Below are positions 35,293 to 45,731 of a DNA stretch of 64,000 bases, in pieces (positions within the stretch are counted from its first letter, which is position 1; the number at the start of each line of letters is the position of its first letter). Below the pieces are notes generated by a model. It made no database searches. It was not told the DNA's origin and saw only the letters and a program-made list of their open reading frames with translations. The position numbers and the translations under genes were made by a program. Origin of the DNA: Streptomyces himalayensis subsp. himalayensis (GTDB lineage: Bacteria > Actinomycetota > Actinomycetes > Streptomycetales > Streptomycetaceae). The stretch is taken from assembly GCF_013778455.1 (NCBI RefSeq), contig NZ_JACEHE010000010.1:1-64000 (forward strand). The letters are read 5' to 3'.

Positions 35293-38200
35293 GTGAGTCC
35301 AAGATTGGGCAGGGTGCTGGCGTGCCTTGTGGCAGCAGCAGTGACGAGTTCACTGATACCGCAGGCCGCTTATGCCGCGTCCGGTTCTGATGGTGATGGC
35401 GGGGGTTTCGTCGACAACATCAAGAGCTGGTTCGCGGACGACAGCAAGGAATTGGACAAACCGTCCTCGCACAACGAGGCGGGAGTGGCCGAGCGGCAGA
35501 AGCTGCCGAAGGGCAGGGCAGCGCCGAAGGCGAAGCGCGTCGCGGAACTGACCGGGAAGCGCACGGCGAACACCCGGCTCTGGAAGCTGTCGGACGGGCG
35601 GGTGCAGGCCGAGGTGTCGGCCGTGCCGACCGCCTACCGGGCGGGCAAGTCGTGGCGGGACATCGATGTCCGGGTGAAGAAGAGCGGCCGGGACGATTAC
35701 CGGTACGCCAACACCGCCAACGCCCTGAGCAGTTGGTTCGGCAGTGACGCGGACCGGCTGATGCGGGTGGAGTCCGCAGACGGACACGCGGTGACGCTGG
35801 GCCTGGAGGGCGCGAAGGGCTCTCTCGACCCCCTGGCAAAGGGTGACACCGTCACCTACCGGGACGCGGTGGCCGGTGCGGACCTGTCGTACGAGGTCGG
35901 TCCGGGCCGGGTGAAGGAGAACATCACTCTGGCCGAACGCCCGGACGACCCGGTGAAGTTCACGTTCACGCTGGACACCGACGGGCTGACGCCGAAGGCC
36001 GCGAAGGACGGCTCCATCGCCTTCTACGGCGAGGGCGCCAACCCGGTCCTGGTGATCCCGGCGCCATTCATGGCCGACACGAAGAAGGACGCCGAGTCGC
36101 CGTACGGAGCCGCCTACAGCACTGCCCTGCGGCAGCAGCTGTCGCGGGACGGCAAGGGCTGGAAGCTGACCGTCGTCCCCGACGCGAAGTGGCTGGCCTC
36201 GCCGAAGCGGCAGTACCCGGTCACGATCGACCCGACCATCCAGATCGCTCCGACGCCGTCGACGGCGCAGGACGTGATGATCTCCTCGGACGGTCCTGCG
36301 TCGAACTACGACACCAACTGGCGGCTGTCGGTGGGTAACACCAGCACCGGCAGCTCCCGCGCCCTGCTGAAGTTCCCCCTCACCGGGGTCCCGGCGGGCG
36401 CGAAGCTCGACTCGGCCGATCTGAAGCTGTACTACGACCAGACGCACACCACCGGTGACACCGAGGTGCATCTGGAGGCGCACAGGGCGACCGCGGACTG
36501 GAGCGAGGACCGGGCGACCTGGAACAGCGCCGGCGGAATCACCGGCGAGCTGTCGGGCACGTCCGTCCTGGTCGACGACGGGGACGCGGGCACCACGGCC
36601 GCGAAGGGCTCCTGGCCCGCGTCCGGGAACACCACGTACACGCAGTACGCGGTGAACCAGGACTACCTGTACAACAAGGACTCGGTGGCCGGGGACACCT
36701 ACACCTGGCAGCCGAACCTTCCCGAGGACGGCGACTACCAGGTCCAGGCGCACTACGTGCCGGCCTCGGACCGGGCGACGACCGCCCCGTACACCGTCAC
36801 CTACAACGGCGGCAGCAAGGCCTACACCGTCAACCAACAGGCCGGTTCGGCCGGGATGTGGAAGACGCTGGGCACGCACCCGTTCAAGGCGGGCACGACG
36901 GGCAAGATCGTGCTCGGGGACGGGCCCGCCTCCACCGCCACCTCGGTCATCGCGGACGCGGTGCGGTTCACCAAGGGCGGTGTGGTCACCAAGCAGCCCT
37001 CCGAGGTGAACGTCTGGCACTCCTTCCCGGTGACGAAGACGGTGCAGTCCTGGATCGACGGCACCAACGCCAACTACGGCTTCGTCGTCAAGGCCGGGGA
37101 CGAGTCTGCGAACGGCCCCAAGGGCGGCCCGCGTTACGAGGGCAGCGAGTACGCCTACGAGGGTGAGACCGCCAACTACCCCCGCCTGGTGCTGACCTAC
37201 GGCCGTCCGGGCGTCGAGCTGGAAGCGCCGACGACGATCCACGACACGGGCGCGGCGCTGAAGTGGTCGGCGTACACCGACCCCTCCACCGCGACCGGCG
37301 ACGACATCGTCGAGTACCAGGTGCACCGCTCGATCTACCAGACGTTCACCCCGTCGGCGACGACCCTGGTCTCGCCGGTGGCGAAGACGTCCACGTCCTA
37401 CACAGACACCTCGGCGACGCCGACCGCGGCGGACAGCGCGGACCCGTTCGGGCGGGCGTACTACTACATGGTCGCGGTCAAGACGGCCGACGGCCAGGTG
37501 GTCGGTGCGCCGACGCAGCTGGTGCGTCTGCCCAAGGCCGGCCGCACCACGAAGATCGTCGAGGCGGCGCAGGACACGACCCTGTCCCAGACGGAGTCGA
37601 CCACCCCGCACGACACCCTCACCGACGGCATCGCGCAGAAGTGGCTGGCCGTGGGCAACAACTCACCCACCTACGGCACGACCCGCGCGCTGCTGAAGTT
37701 CCCCGTCCTGGACATCCCCACCAGCGCCCGCGTGCTGGACGCCACCATGCGGCTGTGGGGCACGCAGACCACGACCGAGAACACGGGCGCGGTCTATGAG
37801 ATGCGGCCGCTGAGCCGGGACTTCGACGAGGCGTCGGCGACCTGGGTGAAGGCCAACTCCACCACCAACTGGACCACCGCCGGCGGTGACTTCGGCGCCA
37901 CGGTCGCCGACACCGTCCCCGCGCTGAGCAACGACCCCGCCCGCCACGACTGGAGCGCCGCCTCCCTGGTCCAGAGCTGGGTGAGCACCCCCGGCTCCAA
38001 CCAGGGCGTGCTGCTGAAGATGGCGAACGAGTCGGTGAAGCAGGAACGCACGGTGTTCCTGTCCTCCGAGGCGCCGGAGAAGAAGCTGCGCCCGCGCATG
38101 GTCGTCACCTACATCGACTCCACCACGGAGTCGACGTACTACGCGCCGAAGACCCCGGCGCGGATGACCCCGAACTCCACCTACACGGTCGAGTTCACCC

Positions 38201-41200
38201 TCACCAACACCACCGACGCGACCTGGACGGCCGCCGACCAGGTGCTGTCCTACACCTGGAAGCTGCCCGACGGCACGGACAAGACCACCGGCGGCAACCA
38301 GGTGCAGACCGCGCTGCCCGAGGACGTGGCGCCCGGTGAGACCGTCACCCTCCAGGCGCAGGTCAACACGCCGATCAACAGCGACAACGGCAACAAGCGC
38401 ACCGACTACGTGCTGACCTGGGACCTGTTCGACAAGACCGCGGGCACCTGGCTGTCGGCGGGCACCGGCGGCATTGCGGGCCTGCAGCAGAACGTTGCGG
38501 TGGAGGACCCCACCTCCAACAGCCTGGGTCTGGAGAAGTTCTACTCCTACACGGGCAAGAACACCGGTGCCGGTTCGACGGTGATGAACAACCTCGCCGC
38601 CGGCAACAGCGTGTGGTCCTACAACGCGTTCACCAACCCCGGACGCGGCCTGACCACCTTCGCCCGCTTCTCCTACAACTCCCTCGACACCTCCGACACC
38701 GTGCTGGGCGGCGGCTGGTCCGCGCAGCTCGCCGGGCCCATCCGGCTCGGCGCGGCGCTGGACTTCCACCCCAACCCCAACCCGACCGAGATCCGCCTGC
38801 CGGACGGTGACGGCACCACGCACGTCTTCACCAAGCAGGACGACGGCACCTGGAAGGCCCCCGCGGGCGTCCACTACAAGGTGTCGATGAAGGCGGGCCT
38901 GGACTGCACCCCGGACAAGGACCCGGTGCCGGACGCCTGGACGCTGCTGCGCCCGGACGGCACGCGGTTCTACTTCGGCTGCGACGGCTACCTGACGTCT
39001 GTCGTGGACAAGAACGGCAACACGCAGACGTACACCTACGAGGAGCGCAAGTCCAACAACAAGCCGACGAAGTTCCTCAGCTACATCACCGACCCTGCCG
39101 GCCGCCAGTCGCTGACCGTGGAGTACTACTCCAAGGCCGAGGCGACCAGCCCGAAGATCGCCGACCACGTCAAGTCGATCACGGACATCTCGACGCGCAA
39201 GCTGACCTTCGAGTACTCCGACCAGGGCCTGCTGGCCAAGCTGACCGACGGCGCGGGCTCGTCCCAGCCGAAGGTGTTCGGCTTCACCTACGACTCCACC
39301 CAGGGCAACAAGAACGTCAAGCTGGTCAAGGTCACCGACCCGCGCGGCCACGACACGGCACTGGCGTACTACGCCCCGCAGACCGGGGACGACCCGAAGT
39401 ACCACTGGTGGACCAAGAAGATCACCGACCGTCTCGGCGGTGGCACGGACTTCGCGTACGCGGCGAACACCACGAACACGAAGTTCACCGACACCACCGT
39501 CACCGACGCCGAGAGCCACGCGACGAAGTACGTCGCTGACGACTTCGGCCGCCCGGTGCAGACCACCAACGCCAAGTCCCAGACCACGAAGATGAGCTGG
39601 GACGCGGACAACAACGTCACGTACCTGGAGGAGGACAACGGCGCCAAGACCGCGTTCTGCTACGACCAGAAGACGGGCTACCCGCTCTGGCAGCGCGACG
39701 CGGAGAACAACAAGAACGGGGTCCCGGCCGCCTCGGACTGCGCGCCCGGAACCTACCCGGCCAACGCGGCCACGTACGAGTACCAGACCCGCGCCGACGG
39801 CTTCGCCGCCGACCTGTTCCGCAAGACCTCCCCGGAGGGCCGCGCCTGGCAGTTCGGCTACGACACCTTCGGCAACCTCAAGACGGTCACCGACCCCAAG
39901 GGCGTGGCGACCACGACGGCGGGTGACTACACGGCGTCGTACGACTACGACGCCTATGGTCAGCTGAGCAAGGCGACGGACGCCAACGGGAACCCGACGT
40001 CGTACTCGGGCTTCGACGCGAACGGGTACCCGGAGACGATCACGGACGCCAAGTCCCACCCGACGCTCTTCGACTACGACGAGCGCGGCCAGGTCCTCCA
40101 CGTGACCGACGCCGACTCCAAGGTCACCACGCAGAGCTACGACACCTTCGGGCGTCCGACGGGAAGCACCGTGCCCAAGGACCAGGCCACCGGTGACCTG
40201 ATCACCACGCCCGCCCCGGAGTACGACGCCAACGACAACGTCACCAAGTCGACCTCGCCGGGCGGCGCGGTCTCCACGGCGGTGTACGACGATGCGGACC
40301 AGGTCGTCTCGGCCACCGCGCCGAAGGACAGCGCCACGTCGGACGAGCGGAAGACGACCTACACCTACGACCGGGCCGGCAACCTCAGGACGACGACGGA
40401 ACCCAAGGGTTCGCTGACGACGTCGGACACGGCGGACTACGTCACCACGAACAACTACGACGCGGTCTACCAGCTCACGTCGGTGGTCAACGCCAAGCAG
40501 GAGACGGTCTCCTACGAGTACGACAACGTCGGCAACCTCGTCACGGTCATCGACCCGAAGAAGAACGCGACCGCCGTCACCACCGACTACACCACCAAGA
40601 CGGCGTACGACCTGAACCACCGGGTCACCACCGTCACGGACGCGACCGGTAAGTTCACCAAGCGGACCTACGACAAGGACTCGCTGGTCCTCACCACCAC
40701 GGACGCGGAGAACAACACCACGACCGTCACATACGACGAGCGGGGTATGCAGTCCGAAGTCAAGGTCCCCTACGAGGGCACCACGACCCGTTCGACGAAG
40801 TACGAGTACGACCAGGTCGGCAACGTCACCAAGGTGATCACGCCGCGCGGTGCGGCGACCGCGAACGCGGACGACTTCGCCGTGCGCACCGCCTATGACG
40901 AGCTGAACCGCCCGGTCCGCAAGTACCAGCCGTACGACCCGAACGACGGCCGCTACAACAACCCGAACGTCTACACGGAGACCACGTACGACAAGGTCGG
41001 CCGGGTGGCGAAGACCTCGCTGCCGCCGTCGGACGGCGAGACCGTCCGCAACGACACGACGTACACGTACTTCGACAACGGCTGGGTGAGGTCCTCCACC
41101 GACCCGTGGGACATCGCCGCCACCTACGAGTACAACGAGCTGGGCCTGCAGACGGCCCGCACGCTGACCTCGGCGGGCGGTTCCTCCAACCGCACGATGA

Positions 41201-43857
41201 CGTGGAGCTACTACCCCGACGGCAAGCTGAAGTCGAAGTCGGACGACGGTGTGCCGGTCGGCAAGTCGGTGGTCCTGGTGGACAACTCCGACACCCAGAA
41301 CACCTCCTCCACCGGTACCTGGACGGCCGGGAACATCACCGGCCAGCAGGGCCCCGACCACCGCACCCACGCGGCGGGCACCGGCACGGACGCGTTCACC
41401 TGGACGCTGAACATCCCCAAGGACGGCACGTACACCGCGTACGTGAAGTACCCGAAGGTCACCGGCGCCACCACCAGCGCGAAGTACACGCTCACCCGCG
41501 GCACCACCACCGAGCCGGCCGTCACCAAGGACCAGACGGCGGGCACCGACACCTGGGTCAGCCTGGGCACCTACACCCTCAAGCAGGGCGAGGACACCAA
41601 GCTGAAGCTGGACCAGAGCAGCGGCGGCATCGCCGTCGCCGACGCGGTCAAGCTGGTGCGCGACAACGCGGGTGAGACCGACAACGAGAAAAAGAGCTTC
41701 GCCTACGCCTATGACGTCAACGGCAACCTGACGTCGATCGACGACACCTCGTCGGGTGCGAAGATCGACGCCTACACGGTCGCCTACACGGGCCTCAACC
41801 AGGTCCAGAAGGTCACCGAGGCGCTGGCGGGTCAGGAGAAGAAGGCCACGTCGTACACCTACGACGCCAACGGCCTGGTCGACACGGTCACCCACCCCGA
41901 CCAGTTCTCCGAGTACACCTACGACCTGCGCGACCTGGTCGCCACCGTCGAGGTCGGCAAGTCCGCCACGGACACCTCGCCGAAGAGGACGACGTACACC
42001 TACACCGACCGCGGCCTGAAGCTGAAGGAGACCAAGGCCAACGGCAACACCGTCGACTACGCCTACTACCTCAACGCGGCGCTGAAGACGTCGACGGAGA
42101 AGAAGTCCAACGGCACCCTGGTCGCCTCGCACACCTACGCCTATGACGCCAACGGCAACAAGGCGCAGGACGTTGCGAAGAAGATGAACGCCGACAACAA
42201 CACGGCGTACCTCGAATCGACCACGAACTACGGCTACGACCCCGTCGACCGGCTGAAGGAGTCGGTCAAGACCGGCAACGGCGCCGGGACGGAGACGTAC
42301 GTCCACGACGACAACGCCAACGTCATCCGGCAGACGGTCAAGGGCACGGAGACCGTCTACGAGTACGACCGCAACCGGCTGCTGACCGCGACCATCTCGG
42401 GCGTGGCGGCGAAGTACAACTACGACCCGTTCGGCCGCATGGAGTCCGTCGTGGCCGCTGACAAGGTCATCGAGCGGAGCACGTACGACGGCTTCGACCA
42501 TGTCGTGAAGTCCGAGAAGATGGACGACACCGGCGCGCTGAAGGCGACGACGTACACGTTCGACCCGCTGGACCGCACCGCGTCGAAGACCGCGGACGCC
42601 AAGACCACCGACTTCACCTACCTGGGCCTGTCCACCGAGGTCCTGGACGAGAAGGTGGCCGGCGAGCTGACCAAGTCCTACCAGTACAGCCCCTGGGGCG
42701 AGCGTCTGTCGCAGATCAAGCACAACAGCGACGGCACGACCGAGGACGGCTACTACGGCTACAACAGCCACACCGACGTCGAGACGCTGACCGACAAGGA
42801 CGGCAACGCCAAGGCGACGTACGGCTACACCGCCTACGGCAAGGACGACGAAACCGAGTTCACCGGCATCGACAAGCCCGACGCCGCGGACCCGACCAAG
42901 GAGGCGTACAACCCCTACCGCTACAACGCCAAGCGCTGGGACGCCCAGTCCGGCACCTACGACATGGGCTTCCGCGACTACAACCCGGGCCTGAACCGCT
43001 TCACCACCCGGGACATGTACAACGGCGCCCTCGCGGACATGGGTCTGGGAGTCGACCCGTACACCGGCAACCGGTACGCCTTCACCGGCGGCAATCCGAC
43101 CAGCCGGGTCGAGCACGACGGCCACATGATCTGTTCCGAGCCGGGTGTCTGCGGCGGCGACGCGTTCCTGACCAACTACTACGAGGACCGGGCGGCCGAG
43201 GAGTTCGTCCAGCCTGGCGAGGGCGAGTTCTACGAGAACGACACCCCGCTCGACGCGCCGCAGCAGCAGAAGGAGGACAACCGTCCGTTCAACACGTCCA
43301 ACTGGTTCATGCAGTGGCTGAACCAGGACTACGACCTCGGTCTGTGGACGTACATGAACGGCGGCGTCCAGGGGCTGCGGCACTACATGGGCTACGACGT
43401 CGCCGCCGACCTGCTGGATCACTGGCTGGGCGCCTCGGGTGACGCGTACGAGCTCGACCCCAAGCGGATGATGGACGACATGCCGTCGTTCCAGAAGCTG
43501 ATCGACGACCGGGTGGCCGAGGCCGAGAAGTCGGGCGGCAACTACGACTCCGGGTGGAGTGTGGGCACCAGTGTGGCCGACTTCATGGAGGCCGGCGACA
43601 AGGGTGCCGCGGTCCAGGGCTGGTGGTACGCCCTCAACGGGTTCCAGTACCGGGTGAAGAGCGGCGGTGACAACAAGACGATCACCGTCGAGATCTTCAA
43701 GCGGTACAACTGGGGCAACCCGACAGGCGGTGCGCCGCGCGGCAACGTCGGACTCTTCGAGGAGATCAACCAGAACGATCTGGCACAGTTGCACACCGAC
43801 GGCTATGCCCAGGACTTCAATGTCTGGGGCTCCTATTCGTACCAGTTGGGGGGGTGA
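35293..43857 (+). CDS. Giant secreted RHS/YD-repeat protein with polymorphic-toxin-like C-terminus
   Basis: About 2854 residues. A signal peptide (residues 1-29) ends at AAYAASG. Two DNRLRE-like modules (NTSTGSSRALLKFPL and NSPTYGTTRALLKFPV) flank golvesin-like beta domains. Then come some 20 or more YD repeats (YDTFGR, YEYDNVGN, YDANGN types), interrupted by a second golvesin-like domain. The RHS core ends NPYRYNAKRWDAQSGTYD through NRYAFTGGNP. The about 230-residue tip lies beyond the conserved core, as toxin tips do, and contains IFKRYNWGNP and DLAQLHTDGYAQDF, a motif pair that I associate with other actinobacterial candidate toxins. GTG 35293 is chosen for GGAAAGG upstream; ATG 35278 is an alternative. 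Confidence 0.85.
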   Translation: MSPRLGRVLACLVAAAVTSSLIPQAAYAASGSDGDGGGFVDNIKSWFADDSKELDKPSSHNEAGVAERQKLPKGRAAPKAKRVAELTGKRTANTRLWKLSDGRVQAEVSAVPTAYRAGKSWRDIDVRVKKSGRDDYRYANTANALSSWFGSDADRLMRVESADGHAVTLGLEGAKGSLDPLAKGDTVTYRDAVAGADLSYEVGPGRVKENITLAERPDDPVKFTFTLDTDGLTPKAAKDGSIAFYGEGANPVLVIPAPFMADTKKDAESPYGAAYSTALRQQLSRDGKGWKLTVVPDAKWLASPKRQYPVTIDPTIQIAPTPSTAQDVMISSDGPASNYDTNWRLSVGNTSTGSSRALLKFPLTGVPAGAKLDSADLKLYYDQTHTTGDTEVHLEAHRATADWSEDRATWNSAGGITGELSGTSVLVDDGDAGTTAAKGSWPASGNTTYTQYAVNQDYLYNKDSVAGDTYTWQPNLPEDGDYQVQAHYVPASDRATTAPYTVTYNGGSKAYTVNQQAGSAGMWKTLGTHPFKAGTTGKIVLGDGPASTATSVIADAVRFTKGGVVTKQPSEVNVWHSFPVTKTVQSWIDGTNANYGFVVKAGDESANGPKGGPRYEGSEYAYEGETANYPRLVLTYGRPGVELEAPTTIHDTGAALKWSAYTDPSTATGDDIVEYQVHRSIYQTFTPSATTLVSPVAKTSTSYTDTSATPTAADSADPFGRAYYYMVAVKTADGQVVGAPTQLVRLPKAGRTTKIVEAAQDTTLSQTESTTPHDTLTDGIAQKWLAVGNNSPTYGTTRALLKFPVLDIPTSARVLDATMRLWGTQTTTENTGAVYEMRPLSRDFDEASATWVKANSTTNWTTAGGDFGATVADTVPALSNDPARHDWSAASLVQSWVSTPGSNQGVLLKMANESVKQERTVFLSSEAPEKKLRPRMVVTYIDSTTESTYYAPKTPARMTPNSTYTVEFTLTNTTDATWTAADQVLSYTWKLPDGTDKTTGGNQVQTALPEDVAPGETVTLQAQVNTPINSDNGNKRTDYVLTWDLFDKTAGTWLSAGTGGIAGLQQNVAVEDPTSNSLGLEKFYSYTGKNTGAGSTVMNNLAAGNSVWSYNAFTNPGRGLTTFARFSYNSLDTSDTVLGGGWSAQLAGPIRLGAALDFHPNPNPTEIRLPDGDGTTHVFTKQDDGTWKAPAGVHYKVSMKAGLDCTPDKDPVPDAWTLLRPDGTRFYFGCDGYLTSVVDKNGNTQTYTYEERKSNNKPTKFLSYITDPAGRQSLTVEYYSKAEATSPKIADHVKSITDISTRKLTFEYSDQGLLAKLTDGAGSSQPKVFGFTYDSTQGNKNVKLVKVTDPRGHDTALAYYAPQTGDDPKYHWWTKKITDRLGGGTDFAYAANTTNTKFTDTTVTDAESHATKYVADDFGRPVQTTNAKSQTTKMSWDADNNVTYLEEDNGAKTAFCYDQKTGYPLWQRDAENNKNGVPAASDCAPGTYPANAATYEYQTRADGFAADLFRKTSPEGRAWQFGYDTFGNLKTVTDPKGVATTTAGDYTASYDYDAYGQLSKATDANGNPTSYSGFDANGYPETITDAKSHPTLFDYDERGQVLHVTDADSKVTTQSYDTFGRPTGSTVPKDQATGDLITTPAPEYDANDNVTKSTSPGGAVSTAVYDDADQVVSATAPKDSATSDERKTTYTYDRAGNLRTTTEPKGSLTTSDTADYVTTNNYDAVYQLTSVVNAKQETVSYEYDNVGNLVTVIDPKKNATAVTTDYTTKTAYDLNHRVTTVTDATGKFTKRTYDKDSLVLTTTDAENNTTTVTYDERGMQSEVKVPYEGTTTRSTKYEYDQVGNVTKVITPRGAATANADDFAVRTAYDELNRPVRKYQPYDPNDGRYNNPNVYTETTYDKVGRVAKTSLPPSDGETVRNDTTYTYFDNGWVRSSTDPWDIAATYEYNELGLQTARTLTSAGGSSNRTMTWSYYPDGKLKSKSDDGVPVGKSVVLVDNSDTQNTSSTGTWTAGNITGQQGPDHRTHAAGTGTDAFTWTLNIPKDGTYTAYVKYPKVTGATTSAKYTLTRGTTTEPAVTKDQTAGTDTWVSLGTYTLKQGEDTKLKLDQSSGGIAVADAVKLVRDNAGETDNEKKSFAYAYDVNGNLTSIDDTSSGAKIDAYTVAYTGLNQVQKVTEALAGQEKKATSYTYDANGLVDTVTHPDQFSEYTYDLRDLVATVEVGKSATDTSPKRTTYTYTDRGLKLKETKANGNTVDYAYYLNAALKTSTEKKSNGTLVASHTYAYDANGNKAQDVAKKMNADNNTAYLESTTNYGYDPVDRLKESVKTGNGAGTETYVHDDNANVIRQTVKGTETVYEYDRNRLLTATISGVAAKYNYDPFGRMESVVAADKVIERSTYDGFDHVVKSEKMDDTGALKATTYTFDPLDRTASKTADAKTTDFTYLGLSTEVLDEKVAGELTKSYQYSPWGERLSQIKHNSDGTTEDGYYGYNSHTDVETLTDKDGNAKATYGYTAYGKDDETEFTGIDKPDAADPTKEAYNPYRYNAKRWDAQSGTYDMGFRDYNPGLNRFTTRDMYNGALADMGLGVDPYTGNRYAFTGGNPTSRVEHDGHMICSEPGVCGGDAFLTNYYEDRAAEEFVQPGEGEFYENDTPLDAPQQQKEDNRPFNTSNWFMQWLNQDYDLGLWTYMNGGVQGLRHYMGYDVAADLLDHWLGASGDAYELDPKRMMDDMPSFQKLIDDRVAEAEKSGGNYDSGWSVGTSVADFMEAGDKGAAVQGWWYALNGFQYRVKSGGDNKTITVEIFKRYNWGNPTGGAPRGNVGLFEEINQNDLAQLHTDGYAQDFNVWGSYSYQLGG

Positions 43858-43858
43858 G

Positions 43859-44323
43859 ATGCACTTCCGTACCATTCGGCGCACGGCTGCGGGCCTGGTC
43901 CTGGTCCTGCTGCCGCTGCTGGCGGTCGCCTCGTGCGGCGAGGAACCGAAGAAGCACTTCCCGGGCGCCTTCCCGGGTACGCACACCGATGTGAGCGCGG
44001 CCCAGGCGTTCCATGACTTCGGCCTCGATGTGCCGACGTCGGCGAAGGTCGTCGGGTACTACGCGTGGTCCCAGGACGACACGTACCCGATGGCGGCCGT
44101 GCTACGGATGCCCTGTTCCGCGGTGCCCGGTTTCGTCTCGGGCAGCGGACTGCGCAAGGCCTCCTCCCGGGAGGGAGCGATCGCCGGTGTCCAGGTCTTC
44201 GCAAGGGACCATGGCTGGACCGACGACGACAAGGACGAGCGCTACCTTCGGGACCGGGACCGGCCGGTGGGTGTCGTGACCCATCGGACGGGGACGGAAT
44301 GCAAGGTGTACCTGCACACGTGA
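43859..44323 (+). CDS. Lipoprotein, candidate immunity or partner of the RHS protein
   Basis: A 154-residue protein with a lipoprotein signal: basic n-region, hydrophobic core and lipobox LLAVASCGE, with the lipidated Cys near residue 26. The mature part (AAQAFHDFGLDVPTSAKVVGYYAW) is a small alpha/beta domain with two Cys. It starts 1 nt after the RHS stop, the position where immunity genes lie in polymorphic-toxin loci. A membrane-attached protein outside the cell would suit protection against a secreted RHS tip. No family was recognised. Confidence 0.78.
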   Translation: MHFRTIRRTAAGLVLVLLPLLAVASCGEEPKKHFPGAFPGTHTDVSAAQAFHDFGLDVPTSAKVVGYYAWSQDDTYPMAAVLRMPCSAVPGFVSGSGLRKASSREGAIAGVQVFARDHGWTDDDKDERYLRDRDRPVGVVTHRTGTECKVYLHT

Positions 44324-45498
44324 TGGACGTGCGGGTACTCGTGGACGTGGTGGTGGTCGCGTCGGTCGTCCCGGCCCTCGCGATCACCCCGCGTGTCCTG
44401 GTCCGCCGCCCCGACCCGGTCGGGGCGGCGGACCGCCGCGTCTTCTCGCCGGCCGCCTGGCTGGCGCTGGTGACCGGCCTGATCTACGTCAACCAGGTGC
44501 TGTTCACCGTCTATGTGCTCCGCGTGCACGACGGGGACCCGTCGTTCGTCGCGCGATATCTGCCCGCCGGATGGTTCGACCTGGCGTCGGCGCATCCCGT
44601 CCTGCGCGACCTGGCGGAGCACTTCCCGGCGCCGGGGCTTCTTGCGCCGAGCGTGCTGCGGATCCAGGCCTTCCTGGAACTCCCCTTCGTGCTGCTGTCG
44701 TTCGCGACGGTGGTGCGCTGGCTGGACGCTGATCTGTACCGCCGGATCGCGCGGTCGGCCCTGCTGCCACTGGCCTCGGTGTCGTACACGACCGTGTTCT
44801 GTCTGGTCGAATGGGATCTGCGCAATCCGTACACCGTGGACGACGTGGTGATCCGTGCCGTCTCGGCCGTCGTCACCCCGCTGCTGCTCGCCTCTATGGC
44901 AGCGCGCGACACGGGTACGACCCGGGTGCCGGCCTCGGTGCCGGGCCTGCTGGTGTTCACCGGCTCGCTGGGGGCGCTGGGCGCGCTGGTGCTGGTCGTC
45001 TACGACACCGCTCTGCTGTACAACCTGGGCCGCCTCGACGACCGCCTGCCGCTCGCCCTGGCTGCCGCGGCAGCTCTCCTCGTGCTGCGTGCGGCCGCTT
45101 CCCGGCTGCCGGCCCGGTCTGCGCCCACACTATCCTTCGTGGTGCACGCCGTGCGCCACTGGCTGCTGCTGTTCTTCATACCGGCCCTGGCGATCCGCTA
45201 CGGCCTGCTGTTCGGCACGCCACGACTGGCCCTGTCGGCGGGCGCCCTGACGGCCGCGGTGGCCTGCGTGCGCGCCGCCCGTGAGATGCCGACCGGTGCC
45301 GAGCAGCGCCCCCGCGCCGCTCTCCACCTGACGGCCCGCATAGGTTGCGCGGTCCTCGCGGGAGCCGCCGGCGCTGCCCTGGCGCTCCGGGTGACCCCAC
45401 CGTCGTACAAGGAGGTCGCCCTGCTGTCGGCCATGGGCGCCTTCCTGGTGACGGCTGTCGCGGTGTGCGGCCTCCTCGACCGAAGCCGGAGGGAGTGA
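44323..45498 (+). CDS. Polytopic membrane protein of unknown function
   Basis: A 391-residue protein with about 9-10 hydrophobic segments, beginning LVDVVVVASVVPALAI. No known motif was recognised. ATG 44323 overlaps the lipoprotein stop by 1 nt (TGATG); GTG 44320 is also possible. It is the third gene of the RHS operon, so it may take part in export, sensing or immunity. A stretch between two helices (PAGWFDLASAHPVLRDLAEHF) should lie outside or inside as a loop of about 50 residues. Confidence 0.75.
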   Translation: MDVRVLVDVVVVASVVPALAITPRVLVRRPDPVGAADRRVFSPAAWLALVTGLIYVNQVLFTVYVLRVHDGDPSFVARYLPAGWFDLASAHPVLRDLAEHFPAPGLLAPSVLRIQAFLELPFVLLSFATVVRWLDADLYRRIARSALLPLASVSYTTVFCLVEWDLRNPYTVDDVVIRAVSAVVTPLLLASMAARDTGTTRVPASVPGLLVFTGSLGALGALVLVVYDTALLYNLGRLDDRLPLALAAAAALLVLRAAASRLPARSAPTLSFVVHAVRHWLLLFFIPALAIRYGLLFGTPRLALSAGALTAAVACVRAAREMPTGAEQRPRAALHLTARIGCAVLAGAAGAALALRVTPPSYKEVALLSAMGAFLVTAVAVCGLLDRSRRE

Positions 45499-45731
45499 GC
45501 CGATGACCGCCGGGTGGGCGGACCCCGTCGCACGGCGGCGTTCCCCGGACGGCGGGACAACGGCGGGGCCGTCGGAGCGCTGCTCTGCGTCGCTATGGCG
45601 GCCGTCTCGGCGCTGGTGTGGCCGTGACCTTGCTGTCGCAGCTGCCGACAGCCACTCTTTCGGCTTCATGCAGGGCATGTGGGGCAGCGACGGCCGCGGC
45701 CCAGCGAGCATCGTGCCGTGACGGCGCCGGA
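45499..45731. other. Short gap with possible gene remnant
   Basis: 233 bp after the membrane protein. An ATG at 45503 has a good ribosome site (GGAGGGAG), but the 72-codon reading frame has poor codon-position GC bias. A hydrophobic stretch (LLCVAMAAVSALVWP) occurs in another frame, as if a small membrane-protein gene had been frameshifted. I do not call a gene. Confidence 0.3.

Noticed and set aside
37663..43986. A 2107-codon open frame antisense to the RHS gene
   Set aside because: It is the mirror of a very GC-rich coding strand; the RHS frame has signal peptide, YD repeats and domain motifs, while the antisense frame is low complexity.
45503..45721. A 72-codon frame with a good ribosome site after the RHS operon
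   Set aside because: Poor codon-position bias and no conserved features; a hydrophobic stretch is in another frame.
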